64,000 bases of DNA from Verrucomicrobiota bacterium (GCA_016235585.1 JACRJY010000157.1:1-64000), one strand, 5' to 3'. Shown: positions 1 to 10,500, counted from the stretch's first letter. Program-made: numbers and translations. The notes: generated by a model not told the origin, from the letters alone.

Positions 1-2346
1 GGCCTCGCTGGCGTTCACGATGGTCGCCGCCGGCGTGCCGGCGGTGTCGTGCGTGTGAAAATGAATCGGGATGCCGACCTCGTCGCGCAGCGCCTTGATG
101 AGCTTCTTTGCCGCGAGCGGACGGCAGACGCCCGCCATGTCCTTGATGGCAAGAATGTGCGCGCCCATTTTCTCCAGTTCACGCGCGAGCTTGGCGTAAT
201 ACTTGAGCGAGAACTTGTCGCGCTTCGGGTCGAGAATGTCGCCGGTGTAGCAGACCGCCGCCTCGCAAATCGCGTGCGTGTCCTGCACGGCGTCCATCGC
301 CACGCGGAGGTTCGGGAGATAATTCAGCGAGTCGAAAATGCGGAAGATGTCCATGCCGCTCGCCGCCGCGTGCTTCACGAAGCCGGCGACGACATTCTCC
401 GGATAGTTCGAGTAGCCGACGGCGTTGCTGCCGCGGAAGAGCATCTGGAAACAAATGTTCGGAATCTTCGCGCGCAGTTGCCGCAGGCGCTCCCACGGGT
501 CTTCGTTCAGGAAACGCATCGCGGTGTCGAAGGTCGCGCCGCCCCACATTTCCAATGAGAACAGTCCCGGCGCGCGGTGCGCCAGCGCGTCGGCCACGGC
601 GAGCATGTCGTGCGTGCGCACGCGCGTGGCCATGAGCGACTGGTGCGCGTCGCGGAAAGTCGTGTCGGTGATGAGCAGGCGGCGCTGCTTGCGTGTCCAT
701 TCGGCGAATTTCTTCGGGCCGAGCTTGAGCAGCAGGTCGCGCGTGCCCGGCTTGGGCGTGGCGCGGTGGTCGTAGGCGACGGCCGTGGCGAGTTGGAGCG
801 GTTTTTCGGGCTTGTAGCCTTTCGCGTGCGGGTTGCCATTCACGATGACGTTGCCGAGGAAATTGAGCAGCTTGGTCGCGCGGTCCTTGCGCGATTTGAA
901 GGTGAACAGCTCCGGCGTCGTGTCAATCAGCGCCGTGGTCGCCTGGCCGGTGCGGAACTCCGGGTGCTGGATGACGTTTTCGAGGAACGGGATGTTCGTC
1001 TTCACGCCGCGGATGCGGAACTCGGAGAGCGCGCGGTGCATCCGGTGCATGGCGGCCTCGTAGGTCTGCGCGCTGGCGACGACCTTCACCAGCATCGAGT
1101 CGTAGAACGGCGTGATGACCGCGCCGCCGTAGCCCATGCCGCCGTCGAGCCGGATGCCGAAGCCGCCGGGCGAGCGGTAGGCGAGGATTTTTCCGTAGTC
1201 CGGCATGAACTTGTTCTCCGGGTCCTCGGTCGTGACACGGCACTGGATGGCGTAGCCGTTCCGCGGAATCTGCTTCTGCTCCGGCATCCCGACGAGCGGG
1301 CTGTGCAGCGCGTGGCCCTGCGCGATGAGAATCTGCGCGCGCACAAGGTCGAGGCCGGTGATGACTTCGGTGACCGTGTGCTCGACCTGGATGCGCGGGT
1401 TCATCTCAATGAAAAACCACTCGTGCTTCTCCAAGTCGTAGAGGAATTCGATGGTGCCCGCGTTGTCGTAGCGAATCTCGCGGGCCATGCGCGCGGCGGC
1501 ATCGCACAGTTCCTGGATGACGCTCTCCGGCAGGCCGAAACTCGGCGCGACCTCGACGACCTTCTGGTGCCGACGCTGCACCGAGCAGTCGCGCTCGTGC
1601 AGATGAATCACGTTGCCGTGCTGGTCGCCGAGAATCTGCACCTCGATGTGCTTGGCGCGCGAGATGTATTTCTCCAGGAACACGGCCGCGTTGCCGAACG
1701 CGCGCTCCGCCTCGGTCTGCGCTTCGTCGAGCAGGCTCGCGAGGTCGGATTCCCTTTTCACCACGCGCATCCCGCGTCCGCCGCCGCCGAAGGCCGCCTT
1801 GATGATGAGCGGGAAGCCAATTTCCTTCGCGAGCTTCAACGCTACGTCGCGGTCCGTGATGGCCTCCTCGGTGCCGGGCAGCACGGGCACCTTGATTTTT
1901 TGCGCGAGCGCGCGGGCGGCGGTCTTGTCGCCCATCATGTCGAGCAGCTTGGGACTCGGCCCGACGAAGGTGATGCCCGCCTTGGCGCACGCGCGGGCGA
2001 AGCCGGGATTCTCGGACAGAAATCCATAGCCGGGATGAATCGCGTCCACGCCCTTCTCCTTCGCGACGGCGACGATGCCCTCGATGTCGAGATACGCGGC
2101 GACGGGGCCCTTGCCCTGGCCGATGAGGTAGGCCTCGTCCGCCTTGAAGCGGTGCATGCAGAAGCGGTCCTCCTGGGCATAGACGGCGACGGTGCGGAGA
2201 TTCAGCTCGGTGCCGGCGCGAAAAATGCGGATGGCGATCTCGCTGCGATTCGCGGCCATCAGTTTGCGGAAAGTCTTTGTGACGGGAACGCCCGTGTTCT
2301 CCGTGTTGTCCGTCTGCTTGTCCGTGCTGGCCCGTTTTGAACTCAT
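1..2346 (-). CDS. pyc: Pyruvate carboxylase, N-terminal 782 codons (cut by window edge)
   Basis: ATP- and biotin-dependent carboxylation of pyruvate to oxaloacetate, a cytoplasmic anaplerotic step. The reading frame is open to the left edge, so it is missing from the ORF track; I translated it by hand. Start is the ATG at 2346. Seen in order: biotin-carboxylase N-terminal lobe (KLMAANRSEIAIRIFRAG), the ATP-grasp glycine loop (GGGGRGMR), the catalytic EMNPRIQVEHTVTE segment, the biotin carboxylase C-terminal domain, then the carboxyltransferase start TTFRDAHQSLMATRVRT with FHTHDTAGTPA near the edge. The biotinyl domain must lie outside the window. Having BC and CT on one chain separates it from acetyl-CoA carboxylase subunits. 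Confidence 0.95.
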   Translation of the reverse strand, partial: MSSKRASTDKQTDNTENTGVPVTKTFRKLMAANRSEIAIRIFRAGTELNLRTVAVYAQEDRFCMHRFKADEAYLIGQGKGPVAAYLDIEGIVAVAKEKGVDAIHPGYGFLSENPGFARACAKAGITFVGPSPKLLDMMGDKTAARALAQKIKVPVLPGTEEAITDRDVALKLAKEIGFPLIIKAAFGGGGRGMRVVKRESDLASLLDEAQTEAERAFGNAAVFLEKYISRAKHIEVQILGDQHGNVIHLHERDCSVQRRHQKVVEVAPSFGLPESVIQELCDAAARMAREIRYDNAGTIEFLYDLEKHEWFFIEMNPRIQVEHTVTEVITGLDLVRAQILIAQGHALHSPLVGMPEQKQIPRNGYAIQCRVTTEDPENKFMPDYGKILAYRSPGGFGIRLDGGMGYGGAVITPFYDSMLVKVVASAQTYEAAMHRMHRALSEFRIRGVKTNIPFLENVIQHPEFRTGQATTALIDTTPELFTFKSRKDRATKLLNFLGNVIVNGNPHAKGYKPEKPLQLATAVAYDHRATPKPGTRDLLLKLGPKKFAEWTRKQRRLLITDTTFRDAHQSLMATRVRTHDMLAVADALAHRAPGLFSLEMWGGATFDTAMRFLNEDPWERLRQLRAKIPNICFQMLFRGSNAVGYSNYPENVVAGFVKHAAASGMDIFRIFDSLNYLPNLRVAMDAVQDTHAICEAAVCYTGDILDPKRDKFSLKYYAKLARELEKMGAHILAIKDMAGVCRPLAAKKLIKALRDEVGIPIHFHTHDTAGTPAATIVNASEA

Positions 2347-2477
2347 AAATTGGAGTGACGTTATAGAGTCAGCGGCGGCGAATGGCAAACATTCATCCGG
2401 TTTCCGTGCCGGTTCACGGGAGGAAAAACTGCAACGCTCCCGGCGGCGAAACCGCCGGATTTTTCCGGCTTTGCAGT

Positions 2478-3302
2478 TCAAACCGGCTTTCGGAAGCGTG
2501 CAATAACCGCCACCACCACGAGCATCGCGCCCAGCGCGCAGACGATGGCCGCGCCGGTTGGCAGGTCAAACTGGTAGGACGCCGCCAACCCCACGACGCT
2601 CGCCAGCGTGGCCGTGATCCAGCCGAGGGCGAGCAGCACGCCAAAACGGACGGCCAGGAAGTTCGCGCACACGGCGGGCACGATGAGGTAGGAGAAGACA
2701 AGCAGCACACCACCGATCTGGACGAAGCTCACCACCACGAGGCCGAACAGCGCGTAGAATAGAAAATCCCACAGCCGGATCGAAATGCCCTCGGCTTGCG
2801 CGCGGACGGGATCGAAGGTGACGGCAAAGAATTTCCGGCGGAAGACAAAGTGAATGACGCCGATCACCGTGTAGAGCAGGAAGGTTTTCCAGATTTCGTC
2901 CCACGTGACGGTCAGCACGTCGCCGATGAGCATTTTCTTCAGCTCCTCGTTGCCCTCGGTCGTGCGGCTCAACAGGAGCAGCCCCGCCGCCGCCGCCACG
3001 ACATAGACGATGCCGATGAGCGCCTCCTGCGGCACGCGGTGATGCTCGCGGGCGCGTGTCATTGCGAAGATGAACGCCCCGACGAGCGTGAAACCGACGG
3101 ACCACAGGTGCGTGTGCAGGTCGTGAACGTCGTGCCCGCGCATCAGGCACCACGCGGTGCCGAGCGTCGCCACTTGTGCGAGCGCGAGGTCCACGAAGAT
3201 GACCCCGCGCCGCACGATGTGCAGGCCGAAATAGACAAGCAGGCCCGGCAAAACCAGGCAGGCCAGCAGCGGCCACTTCATGATGTCCCAGGCGATTTCC
3301 AT
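2478..3302 (-). CDS. Metal ABC transporter permease, ABC-3 (ZnuB/MntB-like) family
   Basis: 274-residue integral membrane protein with about eight hydrophobic segments and the ABC-3 family pattern (VDLALAQVATLG near the N-terminus; a SFVQIGGVLLVFSYLIVPA segment near residue 200). It should form the channel of a zinc, manganese or iron importer at the inner membrane. It follows the substrate-binding protein gene with a 27-base gap on the same strand and is the last gene of the metal operon. An ATPase partner is expected, but no such gene adjoins it. The family is clear; the metal is not defined. Confidence 0.9.
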   Translation of the reverse strand: MEIAWDIMKWPLLACLVLPGLLVYFGLHIVRRGVIFVDLALAQVATLGTAWCLMRGHDVHDLHTHLWSVGFTLVGAFIFAMTRAREHHRVPQEALIGIVYVVAAAAGLLLLSRTTEGNEELKKMLIGDVLTVTWDEIWKTFLLYTVIGVIHFVFRRKFFAVTFDPVRAQAEGISIRLWDFLFYALFGLVVVSFVQIGGVLLVFSYLIVPAVCANFLAVRFGVLLALGWITATLASVVGLAASYQFDLPTGAAIVCALGAMLVVVAVIARFRKPV

Positions 3303-3329
3303 AAATGTGTTCCAGTGTTGGTGAACGGC

Positions 3330-4241
3330 CTACTTGTCCGCCAGCGCCTTGGCGAGCGTGTGGACGAGGTAATCCATCATTTGAATGTAGCCGCCCTCGG
3401 TGCCCTTGACGCCGCCGGGAAACTGGCAGGCTTCAACGACGGCGGCTCCGCTGTTGCGCGCCACCGTCTCGGCGATTTTGCGGTTGAGGTGCGGCTCGAC
3501 GAAGATGACGCGGATTTTTTCCTCCTTCATCTTGGCAATGACTCCGGCCAGATGCGACGGCGACGGCGGGATGCCGGGCTTGGGTTCGAGGAACAAATCC
3601 ACCTGCACGCCGAAGCGCTGCGAGAAATACGGCCACGAGTTGTGATACGCGACGACGTGCCGGCCCTTGAACGGCTCCAGCAGCTTCTGCCACTCGGCAA
3701 GCTTGGTTTCCAATGTCGCGGCGAACTTCTTCGCGTTGGCTTGGAAAACTTCCGCCGACTTCGGATCCAGTTGCGCGAAGGCGTCCGCGATGGTCTGCGC
3801 GGCGATCTTCGCGTTCAAAGGATCCATCAGGTAATGCGGGTTGCCGGCGGCGTGGATGTCGCCCTTCGCGCGGTCGAGCGTCGTCGGCACTTCGAGGAGC
3901 TGGACGCCCTGGTTACAACGGACGCGGCCCGGCGCGCCCGGCGCGAGCTTCGCGTTGCGCGCGCCCTCCAGCAGCGGCGGCAGCCAGCCGGTTTCCAATT
4001 CCGCGCCGCCTTCGATTAGCGCGTCGGCACGGTTGAGCTTCACGATGAAGCTGGGCTTGGCGTCCACGAAGTGCGGATCCTCCGTGGGCCGCGCCAGCGT
4101 GGTGACGGAAACTTTGTCGCCGCCGATTTCCGCCGCGAGCGCGCCGAGATCGGGCAGCGTGGCGATGACGTTCAACTTCGCGTGGGCGCTGGTGGCGGAC
4201 AGGCCGAGAGCAACCGCGAGCAGAAAGAATTGTTTTTTCAT
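3330..4241 (-). CDS. Metal ABC transporter substrate-binding protein (ZnuA-like)
   Basis: Periplasmic metal-binding protein of the cluster 9 (ZnuA/TroA) type, 303 residues. A signal peptide follows the ATG (MKKQFFLLAVALGLSATSAHA). Candidate ligand histidines sit in the usual order: TEDPHFVD, AGNPHYLMD, and AYHNSWPY in the middle; a late FVEPHLNRK may complete the site. There is no long His-rich loop of the kind seen in many ZnuA proteins. The track begins at an upstream TTG that overlaps the porin stop; I prefer the ATG at 4241, five bases after that stop. It probably delivers zinc or manganese to the permease encoded downstream. Confidence 0.9.
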   Translation of the reverse strand: MKKQFFLLAVALGLSATSAHAKLNVIATLPDLGALAAEIGGDKVSVTTLARPTEDPHFVDAKPSFIVKLNRADALIEGGAELETGWLPPLLEGARNAKLAPGAPGRVRCNQGVQLLEVPTTLDRAKGDIHAAGNPHYLMDPLNAKIAAQTIADAFAQLDPKSAEVFQANAKKFAATLETKLAEWQKLLEPFKGRHVVAYHNSWPYFSQRFGVQVDLFLEPKPGIPPSPSHLAGVIAKMKEEKIRVIFVEPHLNRKIAETVARNSGAAVVEACQFPGGVKGTEGGYIQMMDYLVHTLAKALADK

Positions 4242-4246
4242 GACGG

Positions 4247-5767
4247 TCAAAATTTATGCGCCGCGTGAGCGCCGAGGAGGAATTCAAACTGGAGCCAGAG
4301 CGAGTGGTCCGTGCCGACGCGATCGCGCCGGTCGTAGTTGTATTGCAGGCGAATTTTCGAGAACTCGCTCGGATACCACGTGAGGTTCGGCGAAACCCGC
4401 CAGCGGGCCAGGCGGTCGGCGTCATCTCCGTAGAGCGCCTCATACACCGCCTGCCTGCTGCGGGTGACGTAATCGCCGCGCAGCCCCGCCACCCAGCCGG
4501 GCCGGAAGCCGTAGCTCAACTGCGAGTAGAACCCGTAGTCCGTGAGCAACTCGCGCGGCAGAATGTCGGCCACGCCGTCGCCGTCGCCGTCCTGCTCGCC
4601 GGGATCGAGGATGCCGTCGGCGTTCAAGTCCCAGTTGAACGCGCCGGCGGAATACTTGCGGAGCATCGCCTCGGTCTGCCACGAGACGAACGGGAAGCCG
4701 CCGCTGTGGTTGGCCGGCTTCCATTTCCAGAAAGCGTCCACGCCGTAGAGTTGCGTGCGCGCGTCCGGACCGGAGCCGTTTTTGCCGAACGCGGCGCTCG
4801 CGCCCAGCAGGAGCGTCTGCGCGTCCGTGAGTTCAAACGACGCGGCGTAGCGTGGCGTGAAGATGAAGTCACCGGGCGAAGTCACGCGATTGACCGTGTG
4901 CAACCGGCCAAGAAACGGCCCGCCTTCGTGGCCGTTGCGGAAGCTGTGCGCCGTCTCGCCGTGGCCGTTCTGCACCGAGAAGAACAGTTCGGAGTAGAAC
5001 GGCGTGGGCAGGAGCCACGACGCGCGCGCGCCGAGGTTCCGCAGGCCGTCGCCGCCGAGAAAACGGCCATTGACCAGCGGCGTGTCCACAAAGCCCCAGG
5101 TGTGCGGGTGCGTGGGGTTGTGGCGGCCAAACTCGGTGAAGTATTGGCCGGCTTTAAGTTGAAGCCTTCCCGGCAGGGACAACGTCTCCAAATAAGCCTC
5201 CTCGGCTTCGATAATTGTCTCGCCGGCGGAGTCAATCTGTAAAACGACATTGGCCTGGCCGCGAAAATACGGATCCACCGCGCCGTCGAAGGTCAGTTCG
5301 AGGTTTTGCAGAGTGAAGCCGCGTTGAGTTGGATCGTGGCCGCCGAGCTGCGTGCCGCCCTCGATGTCGCGCGCCGTGGAGCCGCCCATGGCGAACAGTC
5401 CATCAAAGGAAATGTTCATGTAGCTCTGCTGCCCGCCAAACACGCGGAGCGGATCCGTCGGACGCCATGGTTTTTTTCCCAGCCCGGCGGCGGTGTCCGG
5501 CGGGGCCGCCGCGATGGGGCGCTCCATCATTTGCCGCACTTTCTCCTGCTCGGAACTGGCGGCGGCCTGATTCTTCTGCAACGCCTCGATCTGCTTCCGC
5601 AGCCCCTCGATTTGCTGGCGCTGCAACTCCTGCTGTTTCTCAAACTGCTCCTGCATCTGCCGCAGTTGCTGCTGCAACTGCTCCATTTGCTTTGCTTCCT
5701 GCGCGGACAGTCCAACCGCACTCACGCAGAGCGCGGTGGACAAGACGATAATAGTTTTCAGTTTCAT
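4247..5767 (-). CDS. Porin-like outer membrane beta-barrel protein with N-terminal coiled coil
   Basis: 506 residues. A signal peptide (MKLKTIIVLSTALCVSAVGLSAQ) is followed by a Gln/Glu-rich coiled coil of roughly residues 25-75, then a barrel-like region with alternating aromatic strands and a terminal aromatic residue (HKF). Around residues 370-385 there is an Asp/Gly-rich loop (DLNADGILDPGEQDGDGDG) like calcium-binding EF-hand or thrombospondin-type repeats. The ATG at 5767 has GGAGAA just upstream; the longer ORF start is unlikely. It lies directly before the ZnuA-like gene, which suggests it lets the same metal cross the outer membrane. The coiled coil may tether it to the wall, as in SLH-type porins, but no SLH domain is visible. 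Confidence 0.75.
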   Translation of the reverse strand: MKLKTIIVLSTALCVSAVGLSAQEAKQMEQLQQQLRQMQEQFEKQQELQRQQIEGLRKQIEALQKNQAAASSEQEKVRQMMERPIAAAPPDTAAGLGKKPWRPTDPLRVFGGQQSYMNISFDGLFAMGGSTARDIEGGTQLGGHDPTQRGFTLQNLELTFDGAVDPYFRGQANVVLQIDSAGETIIEAEEAYLETLSLPGRLQLKAGQYFTEFGRHNPTHPHTWGFVDTPLVNGRFLGGDGLRNLGARASWLLPTPFYSELFFSVQNGHGETAHSFRNGHEGGPFLGRLHTVNRVTSPGDFIFTPRYAASFELTDAQTLLLGASAAFGKNGSGPDARTQLYGVDAFWKWKPANHSGGFPFVSWQTEAMLRKYSAGAFNWDLNADGILDPGEQDGDGDGVADILPRELLTDYGFYSQLSYGFRPGWVAGLRGDYVTRSRQAVYEALYGDDADRLARWRVSPNLTWYPSEFSKIRLQYNYDRRDRVGTDHSLWLQFEFLLGAHAAHKF

Positions 5768-5860
5768 TGGCTTCTCCTGGATACGGCGCAGCACACCGTG
5801 CTCGCGCCATTACAATTCACACGGACAGCCAGCCCGCACGGGCCGGCACAACGGGTGGGT

Positions 5861-6202
5861 TCAGGAGAGGACGGGCGGGGCGCGTTCGGGCAGAAGAAGG
5901 AAATCCGCCGCTGGCAGCAGGACGGTGGAGGCGGAGAGGAAAAGGAAAACCGCAACCTCATCGCGGGCGACAAGGCGGGGAGAAAAATCCACCGCGTCCA
6001 TCTGCCCTTTGACAAAGGCGCACACGGCGCAATTCTGCTCCTGCTCCTGCTCATGGTTGCCGCCGCAGTTGTCATGCAGGGAGCGGTGAAACGAGGACGC
6101 CGCCGAGGCGAAGACGATGCCGAGCAGCAGGGCAATGCACGCCCCGGCCAGGGCCGGTTTCAGCCACGACTCGAATCGCCGGATTGTGCGTCGCAAGTGC
6201 AA
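5861..6202 (-). CDS. Small membrane-anchored Cys/His protein, function unknown
   Basis: About 113 residues. One hydrophobic N-terminal segment (ALAGACIALLLGIVFASAAS) is followed by a short stretch rich in possible metal ligands (HRSLHDNCGG, then EQNCAVCAFVKGQ) and a second hydrophobic patch near the end. The ORF-track start at 6421 would overlap the radical SAM gene, so I chose a TTG at 6202 (or 6196); this start is a guess. It sits upstream of the porin and metal-uptake genes on the same strand, so a role in metal sensing or handling is plausible. I do not recognise a named family. Confidence 0.5.
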   Translation of the reverse strand: MHLRRTIRRFESWLKPALAGACIALLLGIVFASAASSFHRSLHDNCGGNHEQEQEQNCAVCAFVKGQMDAVDFSPRLVARDEVAVFLFLSASTVLLPAADFLLLPERAPPVLS

Positions 6203-6303
6203 GTGGCGGGAATGAAGCAGGCGATTCTGAAACGCGCAAGGATTATTTTGGAGCGGAAATCGCAGCCCGCTTGCGGCGCGAACCGGACGGCCGCCGCCGA
6301 AGT

Positions 6304-7479
6304 TCACACCCCGCCGATCCACTTCCGGTCGTCCCACACCGCCTTGAGCGAAGTCAGGTTGCGCGTGTCGAAGACATTTTTCGCCGCCGCGCCGACTTTT
6401 CCTTTTTTCAAATTGTTCCATGCGTCGCTCGTGCTGATGGCGACGAACTGGAGCACGCTCGGGTCGCGGTAGCAGTCAATCATGCAGCGCGTGCAGCCGT
6501 CGCGGATGATCTTCGACTCGTTCCACTCATAGACGTTGCACATCGGCGTCTCCCAAAAGTGGCAGCGGTAGAGGTCGAGCTTCCAGTCGAGGTAGAAATA
6601 CTTGTGGCCGCCGAGGCAGCCGAACTTCTCCTTCTCGCCGCGCAGATGGCGCTGCATCTCGTCGAGCGACTCGGCGGGGTTCACCACCGGATAGCCGCTG
6701 TTCTTCTTCATCCGCTTGATCTTCTCGAACAGCTCGATGAGTTCGACCTTCGAGTAGTTCACCAGCCCGCTGTCGCTGAAGCTCAAATAACTGCTCGCCA
6801 GCGACGTGAGCGGGTAGCTGAACGTGCAGCTCGTGAAACCGAGCGATTCGAGGAACGCCGGCAGCTTCTCGTAGTCGTCAATCAGCCGGCTCGCCGTGAT
6901 GCTCGCGGTCGTCTGGATGCCCGCGCCGTGGAAAAACTCGTTCGCCTTCTTGATCTTCCGGCACACGTCGGGCAGGCCGCGGTTCGTTTCGTGCTTGCCG
7001 ATGTCATGCGCGTCAATGGACATGATCACGCTGCTCAACCCGTCGTCCGCCAGGCCGCGCATATTGGCGTCCGTCCACAGGCCGCCGTTCGTGCAGATCA
7101 TCGGGCGGATGCCGCGTTCCGCCGAGTAGCGCGTCATCGCGCGCAGCTCCTTGTGCACCATCGGCTCGCCGCCGACGAAGAGCAGGTAGCCGATGTGGTT
7201 CTTCACCGCGATGTCCACGACATCCTTCGCCTCCTGGAGCGTGACGCTGCGCCGGGCCTTCGGATCAAACTGGCTCCGCGCAAAGCCGCAGAAGCCGCAG
7301 TCCGCGTTGCAGATGTTCGTGATGGCAAACTGGAGGTAGCCCGGCCCGCCGTGGGCGAGGACTTCCTTGAAAAGCTGGAACGCGCCCTTCTTCGGCGGAA
7401 TGACCGGGCGCGAAAAATCACCGCCGGACGCGGAAGGCGGGGCGGCGGGAGCGGGCTGGTCGGTGGCAACGGTGCTCAT
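6304..7479 (-). CDS. Radical SAM protein with C-terminal cysteine cluster (SPASM-like)
   Basis: 391 residues. The radical SAM cluster motif is CNADCGFC near residue 60, followed by FVGGEPMVHKEL, the usual GGEP S-adenosylmethionine contact. The C-terminal third carries a second cysteine set (FGCLGG, YRCHFW, MCNVYEW, CTRCMIDCYRD), which suggests an auxiliary iron-sulfur cluster as in SPASM proteins. The overall look resembles the HpnH/PqqE branch, but substrate and product cannot be read from sequence and no precursor peptide gene is visible nearby. The start is the ATG at 7479; the track start six bases upstream is a TTG. It stands alone between two unrelated genes. Confidence 0.85.
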   Translation of the reverse strand: MSTVATDQPAPAAPPSASGGDFSRPVIPPKKGAFQLFKEVLAHGGPGYLQFAITNICNADCGFCGFARSQFDPKARRSVTLQEAKDVVDIAVKNHIGYLLFVGGEPMVHKELRAMTRYSAERGIRPMICTNGGLWTDANMRGLADDGLSSVIMSIDAHDIGKHETNRGLPDVCRKIKKANEFFHGAGIQTTASITASRLIDDYEKLPAFLESLGFTSCTFSYPLTSLASSYLSFSDSGLVNYSKVELIELFEKIKRMKKNSGYPVVNPAESLDEMQRHLRGEKEKFGCLGGHKYFYLDWKLDLYRCHFWETPMCNVYEWNESKIIRDGCTRCMIDCYRDPSVLQFVAISTSDAWNNLKKGKVGAAAKNVFDTRNLTSLKAVWDDRKWIGGV

Positions 7480-7571
7480 GCTCAAATCAATCTTTGCATG
7501 ATGTCGTTGCGGCGCGGGAGTGGCAAACTTTCATTTGCGGCGGCGTGACAGCGCGCGCGCGGTAAACCGCG

Positions 7572-10500
7572 CTATTTGCCAAAGGCCTCGCCTCGCCGCC
7601 CGCCGGCCTCGAGAAACGCGGCGAGGTCGAGGATTTCCTCGCGGCTCAAGACATTCACCAGCCCTTCGGGCATCGGCGAGAGCTTCGAGAAAGTGCGCGA
7701 GCGCACGTCCGATTTTTTCACGGTCACGCGGTTGTCCGGCTGGAGCTGGTTAGGCATGAGCACGAGTTCCGTGTCGGTCTCGTCCACGAGCCGGCCCGTC
7801 ACGTCGTCGCCGTCCTGCTTGACGACGGTGGTGTTTTGGAACTGCTCCGAAACCACCTTCGACGGCTCGAGGATGGATTCGAGGATGTCCCGCGACGCGA
7901 AGCGCGCGGCAATGGCCGTCAGCTCCGGCCCCACGCCGCCGCCTTCGTTGCCCATCTTGTGGCAGGCGATGCACTGCGCGTCCACGAACGCCTGCCGGCC
8001 TTTGCCGAAGTCGCGGCCCTTCTTCACCTGGTCGAGCGAGGCCGCGAGGTCGGTCATCTTCCATTCCTGCGCGAACGTCCGCGCCTTCGGCTCCGGGAAG
8101 CTGCCCTTGCCCTCGCCCGCCGGGCCGGCGGCGCGCACGGAAATCAGGCCGGCCAGCTGTGTCCGCTCGGCGGCGCTCAACGTGCCGATGGCGTCGTCGC
8201 GAATCTTGTCGAGCTGCTTGCGGAAGCTGTTGCCGTCGGCGAAGTCGCGGCCCGCGCTGGTGAACCACTCGACGGTGGCGGCCTCGTGCTTCGCCTGCGG
8301 GTTCGGATAGCGGTTCAACGCGGTGAAGTAGTGCTGGCGCTGTTCGAGCGTCCAGCCGCCCGCCAGCGTGCGCAGGTGAAAGAGATACGCGAACTGCTGC
8401 TCCTGCGTCGGCGCGGCCTCGAGGAGCGCGAGCGTTTTCTTCACCGTGCCCGGCGCTTCGAGGAACACGAGCAACTGCACCAGCTCCTGGTTCACATTGA
8501 AACTGCGGGCGGGATATTGCGCGCCCAAGCGCAGGGCGAGGCTCTCGGCCATGCCGGCGGAAGGCTTGCCGTGACGGGCGAAGCTGACTTCGAGGACGCG
8601 CAGTTTTTCGAGCTGCTTGTCCTCGGGCAGCGAAGCGAGCGGCCACTTGTCCAACGCGGTCAGGCAGTCGAGCTGCGACTCCCTGCCGCCGACGCGCGCG
8701 AGCGCCAGCAGCGCCGTGAGTCCCGCAGTCGAATTTCCCTCCGCCATGACGGCGGCCTTCCAGAGGTAAAGCGGCTGCGATTCGAGCGCGAGCCGCGCGG
8801 CGTAGCGGACGGCGCGGTCGCCGCTGCCCAGATGCTTCCACGCGAAGCCCACGGCTCCCGCGACTTCTTTCCCATGAAACGCTTCCAGCTCACGGCGAAG
8901 TTTGCGCGCGTCCGCGCCGCGGCTGTCGATGAGTTTCGCGGGCGCGGTGCCTTCGTTGCCGACGTAAGTCACGCGGTAGAGGCCCGCCTGGGTGTTCCGA
9001 CCGCCGACGGTGAAATACATCGCGCCGTCCGCGCCGATTTCGAGGTCCGTCACGTTGAGCGGTTTTTTCGCCGCGCTGGCGGGATACAGGAGGCCCAAGG
9101 GGCAGATGAAATTCTCCATCGTCGCGCGATAGCTCGCGCCGTTGGGCGTGAGGTGCACCGCGAGAATGCGCCCGTAAGTCCAGTCGAGGATGTAGTAGGC
9201 GCGCTGGTATTTGGCCGGAAACTTCGCGCCGTAGCCGAACTTGGTGCCCGTCGGGCAGCCCACGCCGACATCGAGCACCGGCGGCGTGCCGTCGGGATAG
9301 TAACTCGGCCACTTCGCCGAGCCGGAGCGCCAGCCGACATCCGCGCCGCTCGGCGTGTGATAAACGCGCGTGGGCCGATACCAGTGCGTGCCCCACTCCC
9401 ACTCCATGTCGCTGTCGTAGACGAAAATCTCGCCGTCGGCGTTGAAGCTGAAATCATACTGGTTGCGGAACCCGGCGCAGAACAACTCCCAGTTCTTCCC
9501 CTCGAAATCCGTGCGGTAGATGTGCCCGCCCGGCGCGAGGATGCCCGTGGCGTGGCCGTTGGCATCCCACTGGCGCGGGAGCAGATGGTCTTCCTGATAA
9601 TTCCGGTGCGGTGAACTGGCGGCAACATCGTTCACGAGCTTCGTGTGGTTGCCGGCCATCACGTAGAGCTTTCCATCCGGCCCCGGCTCAACCGCGTGCG
9701 GGCCGTGCTCGCCGCCGCCGGGGATTTCCTTGAGCAACTGGATGTCGTCGAAGGAGCCGTCGCCCTTCGGGTCGCGCAGGCGGTAGAGGCCGCTGGCGAA
9801 CTTGGTCGAGTATTTGTTCACGACCGCGTAAATCGCGCCTTGATGGAACACCAGCCCCTGCGCGTCGTAAAATTTCCTCGCGAACAATTCACGCTTTGTC
9901 ACCTTCCCATCCGGGCCAAGCGTGACGCGCAACAGACCGCGCTCCTTTTCCTCGTCGGCATTTTCCGCCTTGCCCCACTGCGGACTGATGAGGAGCCGGC
10001 CCTGGCTGTCCTTCGCCATGGAAACCCACGAACCCTCCTCCGGCGTGGCCGAGGCGAGCAGTTCCACATGGAAGCCCGGCAGGGCGAACAACGCTTCGGG
10101 GGCCGTGGGCGCGCCCTGCGACGCACCGGGGCGGGGTTTGGCTTGCTTGGCTTGTTTGGCCTTGGCCTGCTTGCCGCCGTCCGCCGGCTGCACCTCGCCG
10201 AGCACCCTGCCCCACGGCTTCACGCCCATTGCGCCGAGGCTTTTGGGTGCGGCCCAGCCGCTGTCGTCGAAACTGGCCATCCGCCAGCCCACGGCTTCGC
10301 TGGCCGACGCCTTCCACGAGGGGTCGGTGACAATGAATTTGCGGCCCGCGTCCGTCACGATTTCCAGCCGCGCAAAGGCACCCGCCGAACTGGAACCACG
10401 GTTGGCGGCGCGGATGGCGAGAATATTTTTCCCGGCGCGAAGTTTCTCCGTGACCACGGCCCGCGCGGGCGAACGCCACTGTTTGTTCTTCAGGACAGAT

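Noticed and set aside
577-2340. 587-codon plus-strand ORF opposite pyruvate carboxylase
   Set aside because: It is an antisense shadow of the high-GC pyc frame; it has no family pattern and is full of Arg, Ala, Val and His runs.
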